Origin: CADEED01 sp043747835
Lineage (GTDB): Bacteria > Pseudomonadota > Gammaproteobacteria > Steroidobacterales > Steroidobacteraceae
Length of the DNA stretch: 64,000 bases
Direction: 5' to 3'
Assembly (NCBI GenBank): GCA_043747835.1
Contig: JAYTOK010000025.1
Span: 62,001-126,000, forward strand
Part shown: positions 19,099 to 28,237 of the stretch, one piece after another
How positions within the stretch are numbered: position 1 is the stretch's first letter
Layout of the letters: every line of letters begins with the position of its first letter
Made by a program: the position numbers and the translations under genes
Notes under the pieces: generated by a model
Told to the model about the DNA's origin: nothing
The model's database searches: none
What the model saw: only the letters and a program-made list of their open reading frames with translations

Positions 19099-20388
19099 TT
19101 AGTGCCCCGCCCCGCCCGCCGCGACGGTGCCGTGCGCGTAGAGCTTCGCGCGCGTCGCGCCAATCGCGAACGCCACGATCAGCAGATACGCCAGGGCGGG
19201 CAGGAAGTACGCCGTGTGCAGGCCCGCGTTGTCGGCGATCACGCCGTAGAGCAACGGCAGGATCGCGCCGCCGACAATCGCGAGGCACAGCAAGCCCGAC
19301 GTCGCCGCCGGCGACGCGCTCGAGCGCTCGAGCGTCATCGTGAAGATCACGGGGAACATGATCGAGTTGAACAGGCCAATGGACAGCGCGAGGTACGCCG
19401 CCGTCGATCCGTGAAGCTGCGACACCGCGAAACACAAGAGCGCGGCACCGAGCGCGAACGCGGCGAGCAGCCAGGGCGCACGCTGCTTCACGAGGAACAG
19501 CAATCCGCTGCCTATGAGACGGCCGACCATCGCGCCACCCCAGTAGAAGCTGACCATCTTGCCCGCATCCTCTAGCGGAATGTTTAGCACGTCGGGTTCA
19601 TGAAGGAAGTTGGTGAGGAAGCTGCCGATGGATACCTCGGCACCGACGTACAGGAAAATCGCCGCCCCGCCGAACAGCGCCCAGCGCGACTTGAACGCGG
19701 TGGCGATCGACGGCCGCTGGCCCTCGTCCACCGGCTTTGCGACATCGAGCAGTTTGCGGAAGGCGAAGATGAACAGCGCGAGGAGTACCAACGCTCCCGC
19801 GATCGCGAGAAACACCATGTCGATGCGGCGGAACGAGTCCGCACGCAGCTCCGCGGTGACTTCCGCGCCGTGCGTGACGGCGAAGATGCCCCCCGAGAGG
19901 ATGATGCCCGAGACGAGCAAGGGGCCGAGCCAGGTGCCGAATGAATTGAACGTCTGCGAGAACGTCAGGCGGAAATGCGAGCGTTCCGGCGGACCGAGCG
20001 CCGCCGCCAGCGGATTTGCGACGACCTGCAGGATGGTGATGCCGCTCGCGATGACGAAGAGCGCCACGAGCACCAGCCAGTACGTGTCGAAGTGCGTCGC
20101 CGCGGGGACGATGAAGCAGCCGAGCACCATGACGGAGAGCGCAACCATGATCGACTTGCTATTGCCGAGCCGCGCGGTCAGCGCCGCGGCGGGCAGCGAG
20201 ACGACGAAGTACGCCATGAAGAACGCGAACTGCGTGAGCGACGACTGCGTGTAACTCAGCTCGAAGATGGCCTTGAGCGCCGCGATCAGCGGATCGATGG
20301 AAACCGTAATGAATCCCCACATGAAGAACAATGTGGTGACCGTCGCGAAACCGGCGCGCATGCCGGAGTAGTTGGCATTGGAGTTCAT
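19099..20388 (-). CDS. FucP-family MFS sugar:H+ symporter
   Basis: A 429-residue, 12-helix inner-membrane transporter. FATVTTLFFMWGFITVSIDPL is the first helix with the FucP/GluP family signature, and VVANPLAAALGPPERSHFRL with TFSQTFNSFGTWLGPLL is the conserved motif around helices 4-5 seen in glucose/galactose, fucose and NAG transporters of this family. It sits 23 bp after the ROK regulator and 10 bp before the AGE-family gene. The context suggests import of mannose or a related hexose released by the nearby glycosidases. Confidence 0.87.
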   Translation of the reverse strand: MNSNANYSGMRAGFATVTTLFFMWGFITVSIDPLIAALKAIFELSYTQSSLTQFAFFMAYFVVSLPAAALTARLGNSKSIMVALSVMVLGCFIVPAATHFDTYWLVLVALFVIASGITILQVVANPLAAALGPPERSHFRLTFSQTFNSFGTWLGPLLVSGIILSGGIFAVTHGAEVTAELRADSFRRIDMVFLAIAGALVLLALFIFAFRKLLDVAKPVDEGQRPSIATAFKSRWALFGGAAIFLYVGAEVSIGSFLTNFLHEPDVLNIPLEDAGKMVSFYWGGAMVGRLIGSGLLFLVKQRAPWLLAAFALGAALLCFAVSQLHGSTAAYLALSIGLFNSIMFPVIFTMTLERSSASPAATSGLLCLAIVGGAILPLLYGVIADNAGLHTAYFLPALAYLLIVAFAIGATRAKLYAHGTVAAGGAGH

Positions 20389-20411
20389 CGGCCCCTCGGA
20401 GTTTGCGTGAA

Positions 20412-21614
20412 TCAGAGCGCCGCGGTCTTCATGAGCGCGGTGCGTGTCGGAAGCAATCGGTGGCTGAACGGCAGGATCGCGGCGCCCACCGCGGGCGCGT
20501 CGTCCGACAACGCCGCGCGCTGCACGAGCGCGATCGCGGGCACGGTTCCGGCGAGCGATTCGAGGCGTTGATTCAGCCGAACCGCGATTTGATCGACGAT
20601 CCCCGCTGGAAGGCGCCCGCCGATGAGAACCGCTTCAGGGTTCACGAGACAGTTGATCGTGACGATCGTGTCGAGAAGCGTATCGACGGCCACCTCGATC
20701 CACGCGTCGATGATGGCCTGCCCGCTTTCATCCAGATCGGTCAGCTCGTGCGGCGCGGAGACCCGGATGCCCTGCGCCGCGAGCCGGCTGTAAAGCGCCG
20801 ACAAGGACACGATGTTCTGGATTTGCCGTTCGTGACCTGATGCATCGCGCCCGCGTAACAGACCGAGCTCACCGCTGCGGCCGGTCGAACCGCGGAAGTG
20901 ATTTCCCTCGATGACGAGACTGCCACCGAGCGCCGCGGTGATCAGGATGTAAAAGAAAGTCTGATGCTGCTTGCCGAGGCCGAACTGCATCTCCCCCATC
21001 GTCGCGGCGGCGGCGTCGTTTTCCACGAAGATCGGCACGTTCAGGACGTGCGCGAGCAGCGCTTGCACGTCGGTCGACGCCCAGACTCCGTAGTTAGCCG
21101 GCTGATGCGGCAGAGTCGCGGCACGCGGCATGTCGTCCGGAAGCGCGACGCCGACGCCGACGAGCCGGTCGCGATCGATGCCCACTTTCGCGAGTAGTTT
21201 GCCAACGCCCTTCCGGAAGAACTGCTCGACGTCGGTTGGCAGGGCGAAGTTGACTTCGCGCGAGCTGCGCGCGCGCACGCGGCCTTCGAAATCGAGGACG
21301 ACCATCGTGATGTGATCGCGATCGACGTTGAGTCCGATCGAGAACCAGCTATCCGGATTGATGACCAGCTTGGTCGCGGGCTGACCGCGGCCACCGCGTC
21401 GCCGCCCGGCTTCCTGGATCAGATTCTCGACCAGCAGGCGCTTCGTGATGTTCGCGATCGCCGGCGCCGTCAGGCCCGTGATCGCGGCGAGCTCGGCTCG
21501 CGTGATCGGGCCATTGACGCGGATCGCATGCAGTGTCACGCGTTGGTTGTGGTCGCCGGCACGTTCGAGGTTCGTGCCCGACAATCGCATGTGCTTCCCG
21601 GAGCGTTCGCTCAT
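20412..21614 (-). CDS. ROK-family transcriptional regulator
   Basis: A 400-residue NagC/XylR-type regulator. Residues about 15-75 form a winged helix-turn-helix (GPITRAELAAITGLTAPAIA...) and the rest is a ROK fold (GVGVALPDDM, ITAALGGSLVIEG, GSTGRSGELGLLRGRD). The Cys-rich zinc motif of most ROK proteins is absent: the segment reads SGHERQIQNIVSL instead. The ATG at 21614 overlaps the upstream ROK kinase stop as ATGA. An upstream extension of the same frame to 22511 runs across the kinase gene and is not credible. It probably senses a sugar and controls this operon and perhaps the dyad sites nearby. Confidence 0.88.
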   Translation of the reverse strand: MSERSGKHMRLSGTNLERAGDHNQRVTLHAIRVNGPITRAELAAITGLTAPAIANITKRLLVENLIQEAGRRRGGRGQPATKLVINPDSWFSIGLNVDRDHITMVVLDFEGRVRARSSREVNFALPTDVEQFFRKGVGKLLAKVGIDRDRLVGVGVALPDDMPRAATLPHQPANYGVWASTDVQALLAHVLNVPIFVENDAAAATMGEMQFGLGKQHQTFFYILITAALGGSLVIEGNHFRGSTGRSGELGLLRGRDASGHERQIQNIVSLSALYSRLAAQGIRVSAPHELTDLDESGQAIIDAWIEVAVDTLLDTIVTINCLVNPEAVLIGGRLPAGIVDQIAVRLNQRLESLAGTVPAIALVQRAALSDDAPAVGAAILPFSHRLLPTRTALMKTAAL

Positions 21615-22594
21615 CGGGATATTTTGCTTGCGACCTGCGGCGATTGCGCGCCGACTTGAGTTTCCGCGTCCGCCGCGATGGCCAGGGCCCCCAACGGCCC
21701 GGACATCGTGCCCAATCCGGGCGGGACGACGAATTGCGCCATCCCGTCCTCGATCTCCGGCGCTTCGACGTAACCGTTCAGGCTGCGCTTGAGCTCCGCT
21801 TGAATGCGTTCGAAGAGATGCGTCTGCGCGCTCATCACGCCGCCGCCGAGGAATATCCGTCGCGGGGCCGTCGTGAGAACCATGGTGTGCAGCAGTTGCG
21901 CGAGGCCATGAGCGACGAAATCCCAGGCGGGATGATCGGGCGGCAGCTTCGACGCCGGCATGCCGGCGCGCGCCTCGATCGCGGGGCCGGAGGCCAAGCC
22001 TTCGATGCAGTCGCCGTGAAACGAACAAATGCCCGCGAAGGTATCGCCGGGCTTGCGCACTACACGGATGTGGCCGAGCTCGGTGTGATTCATGCCGAAC
22101 ACGGATCGTCCACGGACGATCGTGCCGACACCGATGCCGGTGCCCACCGTGACGTACGCGAAATCGTCGAGTCCACGCGCGGCGCCCCAGCGTCCCTCCG
22201 CCAGCGCCGCTCCATTCACATCGGTGTCGAAGCCGACTGGCGCGCTGACGCGCCGGCGCAAGCGTTGCGCCACATCCGTGTCGCGCCAACCCGCCTTCGT
22301 CGTCGAGGTGATGAAGCCGTAAGTCTGGGATTCGGAACGCAGATCGACCGGGCCGAACGATGCGATTCCCAACGCGCGCGGCGCGCCGTATTGCGAACGC
22401 CAGCGATCCAGCACGGACTCGATTTGCCGCAAAGTTTCTTCGCGTTCGCCCGTGGGCAGGCGTTCGACCGCGCGTACGTCGTCGGGCCCCGTGCCCAGGA
22501 TGCACACGCATTTGGTGCCACCCAACTCGACACCTGCGAGCAGTTTGGAGGGAGGAGCCACGTCAGGGAACTGGTTCGGCCGCGGGAGCAGCAT
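21611..22594 (-). CDS. ROK-family sugar kinase, fructokinase (Mak)-like
   Basis: A ROK hexokinase of about 327 residues. GVELGGTKCVCI is the phosphate-1 motif, VTVGTGIGVGTIV the phosphate-2 motif, and GHIRVVRKPGDTFAGICSF with HGDCIEGLASGPAIEAR is the zinc/His-Cys segment seen in Mak-type fructokinases. It would phosphorylate fructose (or mannose) to the 6-phosphate. The ATG at 22594 is used; a GTG at 22615 in the same frame would add seven residues, and neither has a good ribosome site. It is first in the operon with the ROK regulator (ATGA overlap), MFS and AGE-family genes. Paired with an AGE isomerase it would complete mannose to fructose-6-phosphate. Confidence 0.85.
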   Translation of the reverse strand: MLLPRPNQFPDVAPPSKLLAGVELGGTKCVCILGTGPDDVRAVERLPTGEREETLRQIESVLDRWRSQYGAPRALGIASFGPVDLRSESQTYGFITSTTKAGWRDTDVAQRLRRRVSAPVGFDTDVNGAALAEGRWGAARGLDDFAYVTVGTGIGVGTIVRGRSVFGMNHTELGHIRVVRKPGDTFAGICSFHGDCIEGLASGPAIEARAGMPASKLPPDHPAWDFVAHGLAQLLHTMVLTTAPRRIFLGGGVMSAQTHLFERIQAELKRSLNGYVEAPEIEDGMAQFVVPPGLGTMSGPLGALAIAADAETQVGAQSPQVASKISR

Positions 22595-22615
22595 GGGCGT
22601 CGAACAGGAAATCAC

Positions 22616-23083
22616 TTATCGGGGAGATCAATTTCATACCTTCGAAGATCCAGAACCGGTCGCGCGCGGTCCGCATCAGTATACGGTTTGTAACTTGCAA
22701 TATTAGTCCGGTCAAACCGCCGGCAGGTCGCGCGGTGCGGCCGGACATGGAAAAAATGCAGGCGGCGTCAGCTGCTACACCGCTTTTGTCTTGAAATGTC
22801 CGGCGCTGTCCGAGAGGGAGACCGATGAGCCACACGCGTCCCACGCGCCGCTCACTCACGATCCGCACCCCGGAACTCCGACGACCGCAGTCCGACGCGA
22901 ACTTCGTCAACACTCCAGTCACATCCTCTCCTTCAGAAATCGCGGCCGCCGACCGTGCTAACAACCTTGGTCCCGGCGCCGGCGACTTTCGCCGCACTCA
23001 GCCGCGTGCCGGTCGCCGTTCATGCGACACGCCACGCTGCCCCCTTCGATTCTCTCCCCCTATATAAGTGAGGCAGGCTATTA
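22616..23083. other. Long divergent intergenic region, no gene supported
   Basis: About 470 bp lie between the ROK kinase operon (-) and the GH2 gene (+). Short open frames here lack ribosome sites and recognisable content. A TATACGGTTTGTAACTTGCA stretch near 22680 weakly resembles the dyad sites of this region and could serve the kinase operon. TATATAAG at 23061-23068 is an AT-rich block that is also found ahead of the site at 33423. Confidence 0.4.
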
Positions 23084-23110
23084 ATGAAAGTTGTTTTCGT
23101 TATAGTGCGG
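23084..23110 (+). promoter_or_regulatory. Dyad operator/promoter element (glycan regulon), site 3
   Basis: The 27-bp element reads ATGAAAGTTG, TTTTCGTTATAGT, GCGG in order. It is identical at 23 of 27 positions to 33423-33449. Its half-sites TAATGAAA and TTTCGTTA form an 8-bp dyad with one mismatch around a 5-base spacer. TATAGT (23101-23106) fits a -10 box and would place transcription start about 20 bases before the GH2 ATG. Confidence 0.6.
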
Positions 23111-23131
23111 CATCGTTCGAGGGGGTCAATC

Positions 23132-26100
23132 ATGTCGTTGCGAAACCACGTCCGCGCGTTTCTAACTATCGGCATCGCGCTGTTGCCTGTCTGTTCATGG
23201 TCTCAGGTCGCGGTTCGCGACGACCATTCGGGGCCGTACAACGTCACGAGCCTCGAGGGCGGCGAAGGCCTCACGCGCAAGCTCGAACCCGGAACCGCGT
23301 CGCTCGAGGCGAGCGCGAACTGGTCGATGACCGGCTGGGTGAATCCGCGACGCGTGCAGCCGGGCGGCGCGGTGCTGCTCGCTGTCGGTGGCTCGCAAAA
23401 CGATGGACGCGCATTGCTGTTGCAGGATGGCAAGCCTGCTCTCTGGGCCGGCGGCAAGGACATCTCCGCCAGCACCGCGCTGACTCCCGGCACCTGGACT
23501 GCGATCGCCGCGACTTACGACGGCAAGCGCGCGCGCCTGTTCGTGAACGGCCGCGAGGTCAACGCACACGACGTCGAAATCGTCGCCGCGGCGGCTCAGA
23601 TTCACGTAGCGCCGGTCGTTCCGAACGTGCCGCATTTCGGTGGAAGACTCGCCTCGCTGAAACTCCACAAGGAATCGCTGACCTCGAAGCAGATCGAGGC
23701 GCTCGCGACGAAGCGACCCGATTTCGATCTGATCGTCTTCCACGAGATCGGCGGCCACTGGCCGTGGCAGGTGAAGCAGTGGCGTGGGCTGCAGGAACCG
23801 CAGGATCCGTGGACGTTGCCATCCGGAAAGACGCCGTTCAGCAAGCCTGTCGCGAAACCCTCGACGGCCAGCCCCGTACTCGTGTCGACGGGCGCGGGCA
23901 CCTGGAGGGTCGATCGCTGGCGGCTTGCCGAAGCGCCGAAGATCGGCGCGCAGCCGGCGGAAATCTCCACCGCTAACTACTCTGACGCCGCGTGGTACGA
24001 GGCGACGGTTCCCGGCACGGTGCTGACGACGCTCATCGATCGCGGCGTATACCCGGACTACGACTACGGTCTGAACAACATGGCGATTCCCGAGAGTCTC
24101 GCGCGCCAGGATTACTGGTATCGAACGAGCTTCGAGGCGCCCGCCGGTCTCGACGGCAAACGACTGACGCTCACGTTCAAAGGCATCAACTACGCGGCCG
24201 ACGTGTGGCTCAACGGCTCGCCACTCGGAAATATCCGCGGCGCGTTCATCCGCGGAACCTTCGACGTCACCGATCGACTGCTGCCGGGCAAACGCAACGT
24301 CATCGCGGTGCGCGTCTCTCCGCCGCCGCATCCGGGAATTCCGCACGAGGAATCCATCGCAGCGGGCCCGGGTGAAAACGGCGGCTGGGTGGCGATCGAC
24401 GGCCCGACGTTCGCCGCGGCGGAAGGCTGGGACTGGATTCCCGGAATTCGCGATCGCAACACGGGCATCTGGCAGGAAGTGGAGTTGCGCGCATCGGGGC
24501 GCGTTCGCTTGCTCGATCCGCAGGTCGTGACTCGCCTGCCTTTGCCCGCCACCGACAGTGCCGAAGTCTCGATCGCGGTGCCGGTAGATAGCTCGCACCG
24601 CGAGCCGGTGGCCGTGACGGTCGACGCCAGCTTCGAAGGCGTGAAGCTCACCAAGAAGGTTTCAGTCCCGCCGGGCGAATCAGAAGTGCGCTTCTCGGCA
24701 AAGGAATTTCCCGAGCTCAACGTCCGGAATCCCCGCCTCTGGTGGCCGAATGGCTATGGAAAAGCCGAGCTCTACCATCTCAACCTCGCGGTCAGTGAGG
24801 GCGGCGGCACGTCGGACACCCACCAGCTCCGATTCGGCATTCGCCACGTCACGTACGAGTTCTCGTTGTTCGATGCGGACGGGCGGCTGCGACGCGTGGA
24901 GGTCGACGTCGCCGGCGGCAGCGCGCGTGGCGAACGACTCATCGACATCCGCCACGAAGCCATAAAGAAAAGTCCGCGAGGGTGGGCGGCGTCGCTCACG
25001 AAAGCTGGCCAGACTTCGCCCGCGGTGCGCGAGCTCGACGATGCGTTGCAGTTCCCGCACATGACGTTGCGCGTGAACGGTGTGCGCATCCTCGCTCGCG
25101 GCGGCAACTGGGGAATGGACGACTCGCGCAAGCGCATCCAGCGCGAGCGCCTCGAACCTTATTTCCGCTTGCAGAAGGACGCCAACCTCAACGTCATCCG
25201 CAACTGGATGGGCACGAATACCCAGGATTCGTTCTACGACCTGTGCGACGAGTACGGAATGATGGTGCTCAACGATTTCTGGGCATCGACGCAAGACTTC
25301 CAGGTCGAGCCGCAGGATCCGCAGCTCTTCCTGCAGAACGCCGCGGACACAGTGCAGCGATACCGGAATCATCCGTCCATCGTGTTGTGGTTCGGCCGGA
25401 ACGAAGGTGTGCCTCAGCCCATCCTCAACGAAGGTCTGGGCGACGTCGTCGCGAAGTACGACGGCACGCGTCACTTCACCGGTAGCTCGAACAACGTGAA
25501 CCTGCAGGGCAGCGGTCCGTATAACTACCGTCCGCCGGCTGGCTACTTCACCGATCTCGCCAGCGGCTTCTCGGTGGAGACCGGCACGCCATCGCTGGCA
25601 ACCCTCGAGGCAATCGAAGCGATGGTGCCGGCCGCCGATCGTTGGCCGTTGTCGGACACCATCGCGTACCACGACTGGCATTTCGGCGGTAACGGCGACG
25701 TCAAGACGTTCATGCAGACACTCGCGACCCGCTATGGCGAAGGCACGAGCCTCGCGGACTTCGAGCGCAAGGCGCAGATGATGAACTACGACACGTATCG
25801 CGCGATGTTCGAGGGCTTGCAGGCGCACATGTGGACGAAGAACAGCGGGCGGTTGTTGTGGATGACGCACCCCGCGTGGCCTAGCAACCACTGGCAGATC
25901 TACACGCACGACTACGACACGCATGCCGCCTACTACGGGGTGAAGAAAGCGACGGAGCCCGTCCACGTGCAGATGAACCTGCCGGACTACAGCGTGACCG
26001 TCGTCAACTCGACGCGCGAGTCACGCCCGGGCCTGACCCTCGAGACGCGCGTCTTCACGCTCGACGGCGGCCTTCTGTCGGAGCGGAAGACGCCGGTGGA

Positions 26101-26584
26101 CGCGAAAGCCAACGACATGGTCCCGCTCGGCGATCTGGGTATCGCGGCGCGCGTCGCCAGGGAAGGCATGGTGCTGGTCGCGCTGCGCTTGCGCGATGGC
26201 GCGGGCAATCTGGTTTCCGGCAACGACTACTGGCCGGGCAAGGACGATGCGAGCCATCGCAAGCTCAACGCGCTGCCTCAGCAGCAGATCGAGATGCAGG
26301 CGACCAGCCAGACTGATGAATCGGAACGCGTCGTATCTGTGCGGCTCGTCAATCCGGGCAAGGCGCCGGCGCTGGCCGCAAAGCTCACTCTCGTCGACGC
26401 CACCGGAGAACGAATCCTTCCCGCGCTGTACAGCGACAACTACGTGGTCGTGATGCCAGGCGAGCCGCGAACCCTCACGATCCGCTACCCCGCGAAACTC
26501 GGCGACAAGGCGACGATTCGGGTACGTGGCTGGAACGTGAAGCCGGCGGCGGCGCGCGTCTCGGCGACGGCGCTCGCAAACTAG
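23132..26584 (+). CDS. Secreted LamG-GH2 glycoside hydrolase (beta-mannosidase / exo-glucosaminidase-like)
   Basis: A 1150-residue exported enzyme. After a signal peptide (FLTIGIALLPVCSWSQ) a LamG/concanavalin-like domain spans roughly residues 30-200 (WSMTGWVNP, WTAIAATYDGKRARLFVNGRE). Then come the GH2 sugar-binding domain (WYRTSFEAPAGLDGKRLTLT, GINYAADVWLNG), immunoglobulin-like domains and the TIM barrel: NHPSIVLWFGRNEG carries the acid/base Glu758, and SGFSVETG probably the nucleophile Glu816. GH2 members of this shape act on beta-mannosides or chitosan ends. The ATG at 23132 follows GAGGGGG and a signal peptide starts there. The 3' end overlaps the convergent halogenase-like gene by four bases (CTAG). 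Confidence 0.88.
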   Translation: MSLRNHVRAFLTIGIALLPVCSWSQVAVRDDHSGPYNVTSLEGGEGLTRKLEPGTASLEASANWSMTGWVNPRRVQPGGAVLLAVGGSQNDGRALLLQDGKPALWAGGKDISASTALTPGTWTAIAATYDGKRARLFVNGREVNAHDVEIVAAAAQIHVAPVVPNVPHFGGRLASLKLHKESLTSKQIEALATKRPDFDLIVFHEIGGHWPWQVKQWRGLQEPQDPWTLPSGKTPFSKPVAKPSTASPVLVSTGAGTWRVDRWRLAEAPKIGAQPAEISTANYSDAAWYEATVPGTVLTTLIDRGVYPDYDYGLNNMAIPESLARQDYWYRTSFEAPAGLDGKRLTLTFKGINYAADVWLNGSPLGNIRGAFIRGTFDVTDRLLPGKRNVIAVRVSPPPHPGIPHEESIAAGPGENGGWVAIDGPTFAAAEGWDWIPGIRDRNTGIWQEVELRASGRVRLLDPQVVTRLPLPATDSAEVSIAVPVDSSHREPVAVTVDASFEGVKLTKKVSVPPGESEVRFSAKEFPELNVRNPRLWWPNGYGKAELYHLNLAVSEGGGTSDTHQLRFGIRHVTYEFSLFDADGRLRRVEVDVAGGSARGERLIDIRHEAIKKSPRGWAASLTKAGQTSPAVRELDDALQFPHMTLRVNGVRILARGGNWGMDDSRKRIQRERLEPYFRLQKDANLNVIRNWMGTNTQDSFYDLCDEYGMMVLNDFWASTQDFQVEPQDPQLFLQNAADTVQRYRNHPSIVLWFGRNEGVPQPILNEGLGDVVAKYDGTRHFTGSSNNVNLQGSGPYNYRPPAGYFTDLASGFSVETGTPSLATLEAIEAMVPAADRWPLSDTIAYHDWHFGGNGDVKTFMQTLATRYGEGTSLADFERKAQMMNYDTYRAMFEGLQAHMWTKNSGRLLWMTHPAWPSNHWQIYTHDYDTHAAYYGVKKATEPVHVQMNLPDYSVTVVNSTRESRPGLTLETRVFTLDGGLLSERKTPVDAKANDMVPLGDLGIAARVAREGMVLVALRLRDGAGNLVSGNDYWPGKDDASHRKLNALPQQQIEMQATSQTDESERVVSVRLVNPGKAPALAAKLTLVDATGERILPALYSDNYVVVMPGEPRTLTIRYPAKLGDKATIRVRGWNVKPAAARVSATALAN

Positions 26585-28101
26585 CTACCTGCAACGGCGG
26601 CCTTGCGGGCGTTGCCGATGCGGGCATTGGCGGCGGCGAAGAAGCTGTCGTGCGTGGGCGCGGACGAGACGTCGGCCGACACCTTCTGGCTGATCGCCAG
26701 CATGAGCCGCTTCACCTGCTCGAAGTCGATGGTGTCGACGAGAGGATCGTAGTCGCGAGGAACGATCCCAACGCCATCGAGGATCCAGAACCAGTCGAGA
26801 TCCGAGAACGCTTCCTCGCCGCGAATCGAAACGCGGCCCGACGCGCGGTACGTCTCGATGCGCCGGGTGAGTTCCTCGGGAAGGGTCAAACCCGCGAAGT
26901 GCTGCCAGAACGGCGTGTCGTCGCGGCGCGCGGCGCAGTAGTGCAGCAGGATGTAGTCGCGGATGCGTTCGAGCTCGCCACCGATCGCCGCGTTGTAGCC
27001 CGCGATGTTCGCCGGAGCGAATTGCGTGTCCGGGAAGTGATCGAGCAGACCGAACAGGCCGGCGTTGAACAATTGCAGATCGGTGATCGCGAGCGGCTCG
27101 AGACTGCCGGCGGCAGGTCCGATCGCCACGACGTTCTTCTCCCAGAAGGTGCTGCGACGTCCCGCGGTGAACGAACGCAGGCGCGGCTCCGCGAGGTGTT
27201 GCGCGCCGCCCGCGAGTTCCATCGCGGCGGCTTCGTCGGACTGGTGCGCGCTCGAATAGACGAGGCCCGCGCTCGCGATCTGCTGCAACGGCATGCGCCA
27301 TTGCCAGCCCGCGGTGCCGGCCTTGACGGCCATGTACGGCGGCCGCGTGTCGCCGAGCCCCTGCGGCATCGTGAGAATGCGATCGCAGGGCAGGAAGTTC
27401 TGCCAGCTCTCGAACCCGACGCCTAGCAAGGTCAGCAACTCGGCGCGCGCGTCGACATCGAGAAACAGGTCCGCGCGCAGCTTGCCGCCGTCTTCGAATT
27501 GCAGTTCCTCGACGGCGCCGTCTTCGCGGCGCGTCGCGCCGACTAACTTCCGCTCGAGGCGGATGACACCGGCGCGCTCGGCGACGGTCCGCAGGTAGCG
27601 CGCGGCGAGAGCCGCGTCGACGTGCAGCGAATAACGCAGGTGGGTCGCGACGCCCAGCGTGTTCGTCGGGAAGATGAACCGGCCGGTGAGCGCCATCGCC
27701 ACTTCGGTGCTGAAGAACTCGGGCCGCGGATTCATGCCCGTGGCGCGCGCCTTGTGCCAGAAGTGGTAGAAAGGCCGCCGCTCGAGCAGCGCACCGAATG
27801 CGCCGAACGGGTGCCAGAACGAATTCCCAGGCGCAGGCCAGTCGAGGAAGCGCTGGCCGAGGCAGTAGGTGGACTGCGTTTTGTCGATGAAGTCGTTTTG
27901 ATCGACGCCGAGGAAGCGCAGCAGCTCGAGCGCGGGCGGCAATATCGCGAGGGCCTCGCCCGACGCTGGCATTTCCGGGCCTTCGATCACGTGGATCGAA
28001 CAGTTGCCGCCAAGACGGCGCGACAAGGTGACGGCCGCGAGCCAGCCGGGAATCCCGCCGCCGATGATCGCAATTCGCCTGATTCTTCGATCCGGATTCA
28101 T
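26581..28101 (-). CDS. Degenerate tryptophan-halogenase homologue (copy 3), catalytic residues missing
   Basis: A 506-residue FAD-protein homologue of the halogenase family. The FAD motif is GGGIPGW, and WQWRMP retains the WxWxIP region. Three key places differ from copies 1 and 2: the catalytic lysine position is Cys80 (STYCLGQRF), the catalytic glutamate position is Ala338 (SLEPLAITD instead of FLEPLESTS), and LFIDCSG is replaced by LFLDVDA. The GVGEATVP loop is SGEALAILP. It is therefore unlikely to halogenate and may be a structural, sensory or other redox protein. The ATG at 28101 is chosen over 28122 because it begins the flavin fold. It is divergent from the GH3 gene. Confidence 0.82.
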   Translation of the reverse strand: MNPDRRIRRIAIIGGGIPGWLAAVTLSRRLGGNCSIHVIEGPEMPASGEALAILPPALELLRFLGVDQNDFIDKTQSTYCLGQRFLDWPAPGNSFWHPFGAFGALLERRPFYHFWHKARATGMNPRPEFFSTEVAMALTGRFIFPTNTLGVATHLRYSLHVDAALAARYLRTVAERAGVIRLERKLVGATRREDGAVEELQFEDGGKLRADLFLDVDARAELLTLLGVGFESWQNFLPCDRILTMPQGLGDTRPPYMAVKAGTAGWQWRMPLQQIASAGLVYSSAHQSDEAAAMELAGGAQHLAEPRLRSFTAGRRSTFWEKNVVAIGPAAGSLEPLAITDLQLFNAGLFGLLDHFPDTQFAPANIAGYNAAIGGELERIRDYILLHYCAARRDDTPFWQHFAGLTLPEELTRRIETYRASGRVSIRGEEAFSDLDWFWILDGVGIVPRDYDPLVDTIDFEQVKRLMLAISQKVSADVSSAPTHDSFFAAANARIGNARKAAVAGS

Positions 28102-28237
28102 CGGCTTCCGACCCCTTCCCAATGGCGGCGGCGAGGCTAGCCGCGCGTGATGAACATTGTCAACGAAACCGCGGCCGACTCTCGAATTTCCGCGCGAGAG
28201 AGCATAGGCTGTCGGCGCCTAAAAACGGGAGTTTTAG

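Noticed and set aside
21615..22511. N-terminal extension of the ROK regulator frame to about 699 codons
   Set aside because: It would run through the whole ROK kinase gene, whose motifs are complete; the ATGA overlap at 21611-21614 gives a natural start.
22563..23067. Two short open frames in the gap between ROK kinase and GH2
   Set aside because: No ribosome sites, no recognisable residues, Pro/Arg-rich composition typical of non-coding GC-rich DNA.
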